A stretch of 64,000 bases of DNA. Source: Streptomyces sp. TLI_053 (GTDB lineage: Bacteria; Actinomycetota; Actinomycetes; Streptomycetales; Streptomycetaceae). Shown piece by piece: positions 49,446 through 56,660 of this stretch. Below the pieces are notes generated by a model. That model ran no database searches, was not told the origin of the DNA, and saw nothing but the letters and a program-made list of their open reading frames with translations. The stretch is from contig NZ_LT629775.1 of assembly GCF_900105395.1 (NCBI RefSeq), positions 868,001 through 932,000 of the forward strand. Reading direction: 5' to 3'. Every line of letters starts with the position of its first letter. The first letter of the stretch is position 1. A program made the translations under genes and the position numbers.

Positions 49446-50918
49446 TCAGCCGACCGGAGCGGCCTCGGCCCCGGCGTTCTGGGCGTCCAGGAACTCCTCG
49501 CGGATCTCCTTGGGGCCGAACGGCCAGGCGCCCTCGACCTTGGACCAGATCAGGTAGGCGACGCAGCCGAGGCCGACCCAGGCCAGCGACCACTCGATCG
49601 GGTGGACACCCGGGTTGGCCTTGTCCGCGTAGCCGTAGATGACCGTCCAGCCGATGGCGGCGACGACGGCCGGCAACGGGTAGAGCAGCATCCTGTAGGG
49701 GCGGGCGAGGTCGGGCTGCCGCTTGCGGAGCACGACCACGGCGGCGATCTGGGCGAGCGCCTGGACGATCACCATGACACTGGTGAGCAGGGTGATCAGC
49801 ACGGTGAGCGGCGGGTGCTCGGCGACGTTCCCGATGTGCCGGGCGAACAGGAAGCCGCCGGCGGTGATCGCGCCCATCGACAGCAGCCCGACGACCGGGA
49901 ACTCGTGCTTGGGATGGAGCTTGCCGAAGGCGCGGAAGAACATCCCGTCGCGGGCCGCGTCGTAGGGCACGCGCGAGCCGCCGAGCAGACCGGCGCAGAC
50001 GGAGGCGAAGGCGGTGATCAGGATGAGGACCGTCACGGTGTCGGCGGCGCCCTTGCCCCAGGTCTGTTCCAGCACCGCGGAGGCGACCGATCTGGAGGCG
50101 ACGTTCTCCGGGTCGAGCATGTCCTGCCAGTGGATCACGCCGAGGACGCCGATCTGCATCAGCAGGTAGACACCCATGATGGCGATGATCGAGACGATGA
50201 TGGCGCGCGGCATGACCCGGCCGGGGTTCTTGATCTCGGCACCGAGGTACGAGGCGGTGTTGTAGCCGAGGTAGTCGTAGATCCCGATGGTCAGACCGGC
50301 GGCGAAGCCGATCCAGAACTGGCCGTGGGTCAGCTCGATCGCGTGGGCGGGCCAGGTGAAGGCCATCGAGGGGTGGAAGTCGGTGAAGGAAGCGAGGATC
50401 ACCGCGCCGACCGAGACGATCATCACGCCCCAGAGCGCGACGGTGAGCTTGCCGATGTTCTCGACCTTGCGCCACAGCAGGAGCACGACCAGGGCGAGGA
50501 CGGCCACGCCGACGATGTCGCCCTGCGCGGTGGTCATGCCCGGCCACAGGTAGGCGAGGTACTGCACCAGACCCTGGACGCCGGTGGACATGATCAGCGG
50601 GATGAAGAGCATCGCCGTCCAGACGAACAGGAACGGCATCAGCCGCCCGGTCCGGTACTGGAAGGCCTCGCGCAGGTAGACGTAGGTGCCGCCGGCCCCG
50701 GGCAGCGAGGCGCCGAGCTCGGCCCAGACCAGACCGTCGGCGAGGGCGAGCAGCGCGCCGGCGATCCAGCCGACGACGGCCTGCGGACCGCCGAAGGCGC
50801 CGACCATCAGCGGGATGGTGACGAACGGGCCGATCCCGCACATCTGGCTCATGTTGATCGTGGTGGCCTGGAAGAGGCCGATTCTTCGGGTGAAGCCTGC
50901 GGACACGGATGGCTCCAT
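49446..50918 (-). CDS. APC-superfamily permease
   Basis: Predicted 490-aa transporter with about 12 membrane helices. Helix 1 has the unwound Gly motif MCGIGPFVTIPLMVGAFGG; others are GAGGTYVYLREAFQ and DYLGYNTASYLGAEIKNPGR. It imports amino acids, amines or a related solute. It is preceded by an operator-like site (50962-50980) close to those before the GH8 gene, hinting that it takes up an amino-sugar or an amine released from chitosan. The spacer 50919-51250 holds no other gene. Confidence 0.88.
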   Translation of the reverse strand: MEPSVSAGFTRRIGLFQATTINMSQMCGIGPFVTIPLMVGAFGGPQAVVGWIAGALLALADGLVWAELGASLPGAGGTYVYLREAFQYRTGRLMPFLFVWTAMLFIPLIMSTGVQGLVQYLAYLWPGMTTAQGDIVGVAVLALVVLLLWRKVENIGKLTVALWGVMIVSVGAVILASFTDFHPSMAFTWPAHAIELTHGQFWIGFAAGLTIGIYDYLGYNTASYLGAEIKNPGRVMPRAIIVSIIAIMGVYLLMQIGVLGVIHWQDMLDPENVASRSVASAVLEQTWGKGAADTVTVLILITAFASVCAGLLGGSRVPYDAARDGMFFRAFGKLHPKHEFPVVGLLSMGAITAGGFLFARHIGNVAEHPPLTVLITLLTSVMVIVQALAQIAAVVVLRKRQPDLARPYRMLLYPLPAVVAAIGWTVIYGYADKANPGVHPIEWSLAWVGLGCVAYLIWSKVEGAWPFGPKEIREEFLDAQNAGAEAAPVG

Positions 50919-50961
50919 GAGGTGGGGGACGGAGCGGAGGAGGAGGCGACGCGGGCATTAA

Positions 50962-50980
50962 GTTAAGGAACATTACTTTC
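50962..50980 (-). promoter_or_regulatory. ROK/CsnR-like operator before the permease
   Basis: GTTAAGGAACATTACTTTC lies 44 nt upstream of the permease start. It matches the site at 55294-55312 in about 13 of 19 positions and the 55176 site in about 12 of 18 when reversed. Confidence 0.5.
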
Positions 50981-51250
50981 AGCGTCAAGGGCCTGCTCCA
51001 CCCGTCGATGTCACGATCCGGCCACCTCCGCCCGCCGGTGCCCCGTCCCGTCCGGCCTCGGCACCCGCCGGCGGGCCGGAGACCCTCACCGTGCTGTGCG
51101 GCCGCCCTCCAGCACCGCACAGGGGACCAGCAGAGCCGTCGCCACCCCGGCGACCGGCGGGACCCGCCCGGCCCCGCCGGCCCCGTTCTCGGCGGGACGT
51201 CCGTCACGGAGGACCGGTTGACCCTCGGTCGTAAGCACCGTGACGAACCG

Positions 51251-52126
51251 TCAGCCCCGGTGGCTGCCCTGCGGAGCGGCGCCCCGGGGCCGCAGCTCCC
51301 TCGCGGCCACCTCCCGGAAGCCGTGCGGAGGTCGGCCGGTGAGGCGCAGGACGGTGTCGGTGGTGCGGTCCTCCGCCCCGGCGGCGATGGCACCGTCGAG
51401 ATCGGCCAGCATCGCGGCGAAGCGGGCGGGCATCCCCCTGGTCAGCTCGGCGGCCAGTTCCGCGCGGCCGAGCCGCCGGTGGACGACGGGGCGGCCGAGG
51501 AACTCGGCGGCGATCCGGGCGATGTCGTCGTAGCCGAGAGCCTCCGGGCCGGTCAGGACCAGGTCGGTGTCGGGTGCCCGGTCGGCGGTGAGGGCGTGCG
51601 CGGCGACGGCGGCGATGTCCGCGGCGTCCACGAAGCCGACCCGGCCGCTCCCGGTCGCCGTGCGGACGACGCCCTCCTCGCGGATGCTGCGGGCGTGCGG
51701 GTGCGCGCCGGTGAAATTCTGCAGGAACCAGGAGGGGCGCAGCACGGCCCACTCCTCGAACAGTCCGGGCAGCTCGGCGTGCACGGCACCCACCGCCGGG
51801 CCGCCCTCCGGCACCGCCGAGGAGCTGAGCAGGACGGCGCGGCGCACGCCCGCGGCGACGGCCAGCCGGAGGAAGGGCAGCATGACGGGCAGCGGCTCGG
51901 GCTCGCCGACCGGGGGGACGAGGTAGAGCCGGTCGTGGTCGCCGAGGGCGGCGTCGAAGGTGGTGGGGTCGTACCAGTCGAAGCGCACCGCCGTGGCGCC
52001 GGGCAGCGGGGCGGCGCGGCGGCTCGCGGCGCCGACACGGTGTCCGGCGGCGACCAGCGCGGCGACGGTCCGGCTCCCGGTGGTCCCGGTGGCGCCGACG
52101 ACCAGGGTGGACGGGGTGACGGTCAT
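51251..52126 (-). CDS. NmrA-like NAD(P)-binding protein (atypical SDR)
   Basis: Predicted 291-aa Rossmann protein. The N-terminal loop is TLVVGATGTTGSRTVAALVAAGH, as in NmrA/HSCARG and azoreductase-like atypical SDRs. A region VDAADIAAVAAHALT and TGPEALGYDDIARIAAEFLGRPV follow as usual. These act as redox sensors or quinone reductases. The ATG overlaps the upstream stop (ATGA), so it is coupled to the SnoaL-like gene; both should follow the GGACC-N3-GGTCC sites. Confidence 0.88.
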   Translation of the reverse strand: MTVTPSTLVVGATGTTGSRTVAALVAAGHRVGAASRRAAPLPGATAVRFDWYDPTTFDAALGDHDRLYLVPPVGEPEPLPVMLPFLRLAVAAGVRRAVLLSSSAVPEGGPAVGAVHAELPGLFEEWAVLRPSWFLQNFTGAHPHARSIREEGVVRTATGSGRVGFVDAADIAAVAAHALTADRAPDTDLVLTGPEALGYDDIARIAAEFLGRPVVHRRLGRAELAAELTRGMPARFAAMLADLDGAIAAGAEDRTTDTVLRLTGRPPHGFREVAARELRPRGAAPQGSHRG

Positions 52127-52566
52127 CGGGTGCTCCCCGGAGCGAAGTCGACGCCGGCCTCCAGCACGGCGAGCGGGTTCCAGTAGTCGCGGTAGGAGGC
52201 GAACCGGCCGTCCCGGACGGTCACCACGGCGATGTAGCGCATGTCGAAGGGCGCGCCCGTCCCGACCAGGAGGCCGACGCCGCGCATCTCCACGACCACG
52301 GTCTGCGGGTCGTCCGTCCGGTGGATCCTCAGCTCGGGGAAGTCGCGCAGGTCGATGTGGTCGGTGTAGCCCGCCATGTAGGCGGCGACGGCGGGCCGGC
52401 CGTCGAGCCGGGTCGGCCGTCCGGGCGGGGCGAAGGGGAACTCCATGACGCCGTCCTCGGCCCACAGGCCGACCCAGCCGGCGATGTCCTTGTCGAGCAG
52501 CAGGCGCAGGCTGTGGCGGTACAGCTCCTCCGGCGTCGTCCCGGCGGTTTCGGGCACGGCTGTCAC
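52123..52566 (-). CDS. SnoaL-like (NTF2 fold) protein
   Basis: Predicted 147-aa protein. The pattern LYRHSLRLLLDKDIAGWVGLWAEDGVMEFPFAP with later FASYRDYWNPLAVLEA fits SnoaL/NTF2-like isomerase-hydrolase folds. The chemical role is unknown. GTG 52566 with GGAGGGAGAC upstream. Two perfect palindromes lie 20-70 nt before the start. First gene of a two-gene operon with the NmrA-like protein; this pairing is common in streptomycetes with a TetR or HxlR regulator, but none is adjacent here. Confidence 0.85.
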   Translation of the reverse strand: MTAVPETAGTTPEELYRHSLRLLLDKDIAGWVGLWAEDGVMEFPFAPPGRPTRLDGRPAVAAYMAGYTDHIDLRDFPELRIHRTDDPQTVVVEMRGVGLLVGTGAPFDMRYIAVVTVRDGRFASYRDYWNPLAVLEAGVDFAPGSTR

Positions 52567-52588
52567 GGGTGTCTCCCTCCGATTGAAT

Positions 52589-52636
52589 GCGGACCAGCGG
52601 TCCGCTTCACCGGGGACGATACGGACCGCCGGTCCG
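52589..52636 (-). promoter_or_regulatory. Two GGACC-N3-GGTCC operators
   Basis: GCGGACC-AGC-GGTCCGC (52589-52605) and CGGACC-GCC-GGTCCG (52622-52636) are both perfect palindromes, 32 bp centre to centre, immediately upstream of the SnoaL/NmrA operon. Confidence 0.65.
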
Positions 52637-52688
52637 GATCGCAAACCGGGACCGGGCGGGGCACCCGGCGCGGCCCCGGGAACGCGAA

Positions 52689-52716
52689 AAGGCGGCTGCC
52701 GGAGGGCAGCCGCCTT
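52689..52716 (-). terminator. Rho-independent terminator, 12-bp stem with T-run
   Basis: AAGGCGGCTGCC pairs with GGCAGCCGCCTT around GGAG. On the minus strand the hairpin is followed by TTTT, a rare textbook form for this genome. It ends the small gene at 52826-53161. Confidence 0.85.
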
Positions 52717-52825
52717 CACCGGCCGGGCCGGGAGCAGGTGGAGCGGGTGGAACAGGCGGAGCAGATGGAACACAGGCGGAACAGGCGGAACGGCGGCACG
52801 GGGCCGGGCGGCCCGGAGGAGCCGG

Positions 52826-53161
52826 TCAGCCGCCGTTGCGGCCGTTGACCAGCACGCGGTCACCGAGGTGCTCGGTGTGGTAGCCGACATCGGCCAGCAG
52901 CGCGGCGACCCGGAGCGTCTCCTGGAAGTTCCGCGAGCGGACGGCGGCGCCGCCGCGCGGAGGCGTCGCGCCACCGCCGACACCACCGGAGGCGTCGGCG
53001 GCACCGGAGGGCCAGGCCGCCTGCCAGGAGACGACCACGCCGTGGGCGACGTCGGAGACCGTGGCGCCGCCGGTCCCGCGCACCTTGTCGGCAAGCGGCA
53101 GCCCCGCCGCGCGCAGCGTGGCGGTGACGGAACCGAGAAGGTTGCGATGATCAGACAGCAT
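52826..53161 (-). CDS. Small hypothetical protein
   Basis: Predicted 111-aa protein, not recognised. It begins MLSDHRNLLGSVTATLRAAGLPLADKVRG, has a Gly/Ala/Pro-rich middle, and ends TLRVAALLADVGYHTEHLGDRVLVNG. The two conserved-looking ends could be one small alpha/beta domain with a disordered insert. The upstream DNA is AT-rich (TTTGTTATTTAGACTGG) and would hold the promoter; no Shine-Dalgarno is clear. A textbook terminator follows, which supports a real transcription unit. Confidence 0.6.
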   Translation of the reverse strand: MLSDHRNLLGSVTATLRAAGLPLADKVRGTGGATVSDVAHGVVVSWQAAWPSGAADASGGVGGGATPPRGGAAVRSRNFQETLRVAALLADVGYHTEHLGDRVLVNGRNGG

Positions 53162-53354
53162 GCAAACCAGTCTAAATAACAAACGTGAGGTGAACTTCCC
53201 GTAAAGGCCTGAGTTCGGCCTCAAGGGTGACCGGGCGATCGGCCGGGCGGGGGAGATCACCGTCGACCCCACCGCCGCGGCCGAGTCGGCCGGGCCCGCG
53301 CGGGCCGCCCGCGCGAGGCCGGGGCGGGGTGCCGGCCGACCTCGCGAGCGCCAC

Positions 53355-53388
53355 GGCCGGGCCGGGTTCCAGGGGACCCGGCCCGGCC
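53355..53388 (-). terminator. 13-bp-stem terminator of the GH8 gene
   Basis: GGCCGGGCCGGGT (53355-53367) pairs perfectly with 53376-53388, loop 8 nt, 32 nt beyond the GH8 stop. Confidence 0.75.
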
Positions 53389-53419
53389 TGCGGGACGGCT
53401 CAGCGAGCACCGTCGGCCG

Positions 53420-55132
53420 CTACGGCAGCCACTGGTTGCCGGTGACGGCGATCATCACCTGGAGCTGGATGCTGGAGCCGTAGTAGCTGCCCTGGTCCAG
53501 CGGGACCGAGTTCATCTTGGTCCAGAGCGCGTCCAGCCAGGCCTGGCTCCCGGTGTCGGTGGCCGCGGCCACCGCGAACGGTGCGATGAACGCCACCGAG
53601 GAGCCGGACTCGGCGACCGTGCCGTTCAGCTTGTAGCCCTGGGCGATCCGGTCCGGGTCGCCGCCGGTCGCCTGCTTGATCCAGGAGTTCATCTTCCGGA
53701 CCGCGGCGAGGGACTTCGGGTCGCCGGTGGTCAGGCCGTCCACACCCAGCCGCCAGGGGTCGCGGCAGGCGTTCCAGGAGTAGGCGCCGTCCAGCGGGCT
53801 CTCCAGGACCTGACCGGCCGCGGGCTTCGGGTTGCCGGTGTTGGTCGACACCGCGAAGTCGGGGAGCAGGCCGGTGGTGGGGGCGTAGTTGGTCTGCAGG
53901 TGGGTGACGAGGTTCTGGTGGGCGGTCAGGATGCCGTCCCAGGCGCTGTCACCGGTGGCCTTCCGGAAGGCCTTGAAGTGCCCGCTGAGCCAGTCCGAGC
54001 TGCGGCTCATGGTGTTGTAGTTGCCGTCCGACCAGTCGCCGAGGTTCATCAGCCTGGTGCCGGGGACGACCTCGCTCGCCTTGATGGCGTTGATCCGCTT
54101 CACCGCGAGCTGCTTGTAGTTGTAGCCGCCGGTGGTGCTGCCCCACTGCTTGTCGGCGAGCAGCAGCGCGTAGGCGATCTCCAGGTCCCCGTCGGTCGCG
54201 GAGTCGCTGCCGTTGACGCTCTTGCAGCCGGCGTCCTGCTCGGCCGCGTGCAGGTCGGGGTTGTTGACGGACGGGTGGTCGAGGACGAACTTCAGCAACC
54301 GGTCGAAGGTGGCGCGGGCGTCCGGGTCGGCCCCGGCCATGGTCGCCAGGATGGTGAGGCCGTAGCCCTGGCCCTCCGCGACGTACGGGTGGTCCGCGTC
54401 GACCGAGGCGATGGCCGACCAGCCGTTGCCGCACTTGGAGGTGACGAAGGCGGACTTCCACTTCTTGTAGTAGTCCACCACCTTGGCGTCGTTGGCGGCG
54501 CGGTCGCCGGAGACCGTGATGGTGCCCGCCGCGTACGGGAAGGAGTGGGTGCCGAAGGGGACGGCCGCACCGCCGCCGGGCGGGGTCGTCGTGGTGGTGG
54601 GGGTGGGGGTGGTCGGCGTGGGCGTCGGGGTCGGGGTCCCGGCGCCGCCGTAGACCTCCACCTCGTACAGCGAGTAGCCGTAGGAGGTGGCGCGCTTGGT
54701 GCCGTAGACCCGCAGGTAGCGGCCGGTGCCGGAGACGGTGAGGGTGTCGGTCCCGCCGTCGCCGGCGGTGGTGCTGTAGAGCTGGCGCCAGGTCGACCCG
54801 TCGTCGGACAGCTCGACGCGGTAGGCCTTGGCATAGGCACCCTCCCACTTCAGGACGACCTGGCCGACGGACGTGCCGGCGCCGAGGTCGATCCGGATCC
54901 ACTGGTTGTCGACGCCCTCGGCGCTCGCCCAGCGGGTGGTGCCGGAGCCGTCGACGGCCTTGCCGCCCTCCAGGCCGGAGGCCTCGGTGGAGGAGACGGT
55001 CACGGCCTTGCCGAGGGCGAGGTTGGGGCTGGCGGCGGTCGCGGACGAGAGTCCGGTCAGGCCGGTGATCAGGCCCCCGGTGAGGGCGGCCGCCGCGAGG
55101 ACGGCCCAACTTCTCTTTTTGGTAAAGGACAT
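53420..55132 (-). CDS. Secreted GH8 family glycoside hydrolase with discoidin (F5/8C) module
   Basis: Predicted 570-aa secreted enzyme. It has a signal peptide (1 to about 33). A CBM32/discoidin-like domain follows (about 35-165: NLALGKAVTVSSTEASG, RWASAEGVDNQWIRIDLGAG). A Pro-Thr linker (about 168-192) leads to the GH8 catalytic domain with the proton-donor region VAEGQGYGLTI and the ATDGDLEIAYALLLAD acid. GH8 includes chitosanases, cellulases and licheninases; the nearby ROK-like operators favour chitosanase. ATG 55132 lacks a clear Shine-Dalgarno. Transcribed alone. Confidence 0.88.
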   Translation of the reverse strand: MSFTKKRSWAVLAAAALTGGLITGLTGLSSATAASPNLALGKAVTVSSTEASGLEGGKAVDGSGTTRWASAEGVDNQWIRIDLGAGTSVGQVVLKWEGAYAKAYRVELSDDGSTWRQLYSTTAGDGGTDTLTVSGTGRYLRVYGTKRATSYGYSLYEVEVYGGAGTPTPTPTPTTPTPTTTTTPPGGGAAVPFGTHSFPYAAGTITVSGDRAANDAKVVDYYKKWKSAFVTSKCGNGWSAIASVDADHPYVAEGQGYGLTILATMAGADPDARATFDRLLKFVLDHPSVNNPDLHAAEQDAGCKSVNGSDSATDGDLEIAYALLLADKQWGSTTGGYNYKQLAVKRINAIKASEVVPGTRLMNLGDWSDGNYNTMSRSSDWLSGHFKAFRKATGDSAWDGILTAHQNLVTHLQTNYAPTTGLLPDFAVSTNTGNPKPAAGQVLESPLDGAYSWNACRDPWRLGVDGLTTGDPKSLAAVRKMNSWIKQATGGDPDRIAQGYKLNGTVAESGSSVAFIAPFAVAAATDTGSQAWLDALWTKMNSVPLDQGSYYGSSIQLQVMIAVTGNQWLP

Positions 55133-55175
55133 GGCGGGACTATGTGGGGCCGCGGATGATCGAGTCAATAACCTT

Positions 55176-55194
55176 GTTAGTAAAGTTTCCTATC
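55176..55194 (-). promoter_or_regulatory. ROK/CsnR-like operator before the GH8 gene
   Basis: GTTAGTAAAGTTTCCTATC is nearly palindromic and close to the GTTAGGAAA-x-TTTCCTAAC form of CsnR-type ROK repressor sites. It is 44 nt before the GH8 start, the same distance as at the permease. Confidence 0.6.
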
Positions 55195-55293
55195 GAAGTC
55201 GCGAGCCACCCCGGCCCCGGCCGACCGGCCCGGGGAAGCCGTCGACGGGCCCCTTGACAGCGTCGGCGCCGCTTCGGGAGCATGGCGGGACGA

Positions 55294-55312
55294 GTTAGGA
55301 AAGATCCCTTAC
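55294..55312. promoter_or_regulatory. Second ROK/CsnR-like operator
   Basis: GTTAGGAAAGATCCCTTAC matches the site at 55176 in about 14 of 19 positions and lies 162 nt upstream of the GH8 start. The rest of the 55133-55453 spacer shows no gene. Confidence 0.5.
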
Positions 55313-55453
55313 TTGACCTCGCCCCCCACGACCCCGCGACCCCGCCCGGAGGCGGCGGCCGGGGCGCCCCGGCCGATCCGGCGGGGAGGGAAGCGCCCGG
55401 CGACCCGGGTGATGGACCGGGCGGCCGGGCGGAGGGCGTTCACCAGCAGGTAG

Positions 55454-56437
55454 TCACCAGCGGGCGTGGACCTGGGGGCGGAGACGGGTGTCGTAGAGCT
55501 CGCGGACGGCGGCGAGGGTGGCGGGCGGGAGCGGCGCCAGGCCGGCGGCGGCCGCGTTGGCGCGGGCCTGCTCCGGGTTCCGGGCACCCGGGATGACGGT
55601 GGTGACGCCCGGCTGCTGGAGGATCCAGCGCAGCGCCGTCTGCGCCGGCGTCGCGCCGGCCGGGGCGAGCTCGGAGAACGCGGCCGCCGCCTCGACACCG
55701 GTCGCGTAGTCGACCCCGGAGAAGGTCTCACCCTGGTCGAAGGCCTCGCCGTGCCGGTTGTAGGTGCGGTGGTCGTCGGCGGCGAACCGGGTCTGCGCGG
55801 TGTACCGGCCGGAGAGCAGGCCGGAGGCCAGCGGCACCCGGGCCAGGATGCCCACCCCGGCGGCGGCCGCCGCCGGGAGCACCTGCTCCAGCGGCTTCAG
55901 CCGGAAGGCGTTGAGGATGATCTGGACACTGGCGACCCCGGGGCGGGCGATCGCGGTCAGTGCCTCCGCACAGGTCTCCACGCTCACGCCGTAGGCGGCG
56001 ATCCGCTGCTCCGCGACCAGGGTGTCGAGCGCGTCGTACACCTCGTCGGCGGAGTAGACCGGCGTGGGCGGGCAGTGCAGCTGCACCAGGTCGAGCCGGT
56101 CCACACCCAGGTTCGATCGCGAACGGTCGGCCCAGGAGCGGAAGTTGTCGAGCATGTAGTGCTCCGGGCGCTGCTCCGCCCGGCGGCCGAACTTGGTGGC
56201 GACGAACACCTCCGCGTCCGGACGGTCCTTCAGGTAGCGGCCGATCAGCTGCTCGCTGCGGCCGTCACCGTAGACGTCGGCGGTGTCGAAGAGGGTGACG
56301 CCGGCCTCGACCGAGGCGTCCAGCACCGCCAGGGCGTCCTCCTCCCGGACGTCGCCCCAGTCGGCACCGAGCTGCCAGGTACCGAGTCCTACCACCGAGA
56401 CGGGCCGGCCGGTGCGGCCCAAAACGCGCTGTTCCAT
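55454..56437 (-). CDS. Aldo/keto reductase
   Basis: Predicted 327-aa NADPH-dependent oxidoreductase of the AKR fold. The catalytic set is visible: Asp and Tyr in FDTADVYGDG, Lys in FVATKFG and His in DLVQLHCPP. The C-terminal NADP part is PGVTTVIPGARNPEQARANAAA. Substrate unknown; members of this size act on aldehydes and small ketones. Divergent from the phospholipase gene with a 223-nt region between. Confidence 0.92.
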   Translation of the reverse strand: MEQRVLGRTGRPVSVVGLGTWQLGADWGDVREEDALAVLDASVEAGVTLFDTADVYGDGRSEQLIGRYLKDRPDAEVFVATKFGRRAEQRPEHYMLDNFRSWADRSRSNLGVDRLDLVQLHCPPTPVYSADEVYDALDTLVAEQRIAAYGVSVETCAEALTAIARPGVASVQIILNAFRLKPLEQVLPAAAAAGVGILARVPLASGLLSGRYTAQTRFAADDHRTYNRHGEAFDQGETFSGVDYATGVEAAAAFSELAPAGATPAQTALRWILQQPGVTTVIPGARNPEQARANAAAAGLAPLPPATLAAVRELYDTRLRPQVHARW

Positions 56438-56660
56438 GTACCGACCCTCTCACAGCCCCCACCGGTCCGCCGTGCACCCACCATCGGGTGCGGCGCGGCC
56501 CGGCCGACCCGGCGGCGCCCCAGGATGTCCATACAAGTCGAGGCGTTCTTCTGACGTACAGCAACCGGACACCGGCGGTCGGCCCGGACGTACCCCGTAC
56601 CCGCTGTCCTCTTCAGGCACCGTTCCTCCACCCCCCATCACAGGCAGAGGTCTCCCACCC

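Noticed and set aside
48349..51393. 1014-codon frame apparently fusing the ROK kinase with upstream sequence
   Set aside because: The front part is an out-of-frame reading of the permease gene; the kinase begins at TTG 49350.
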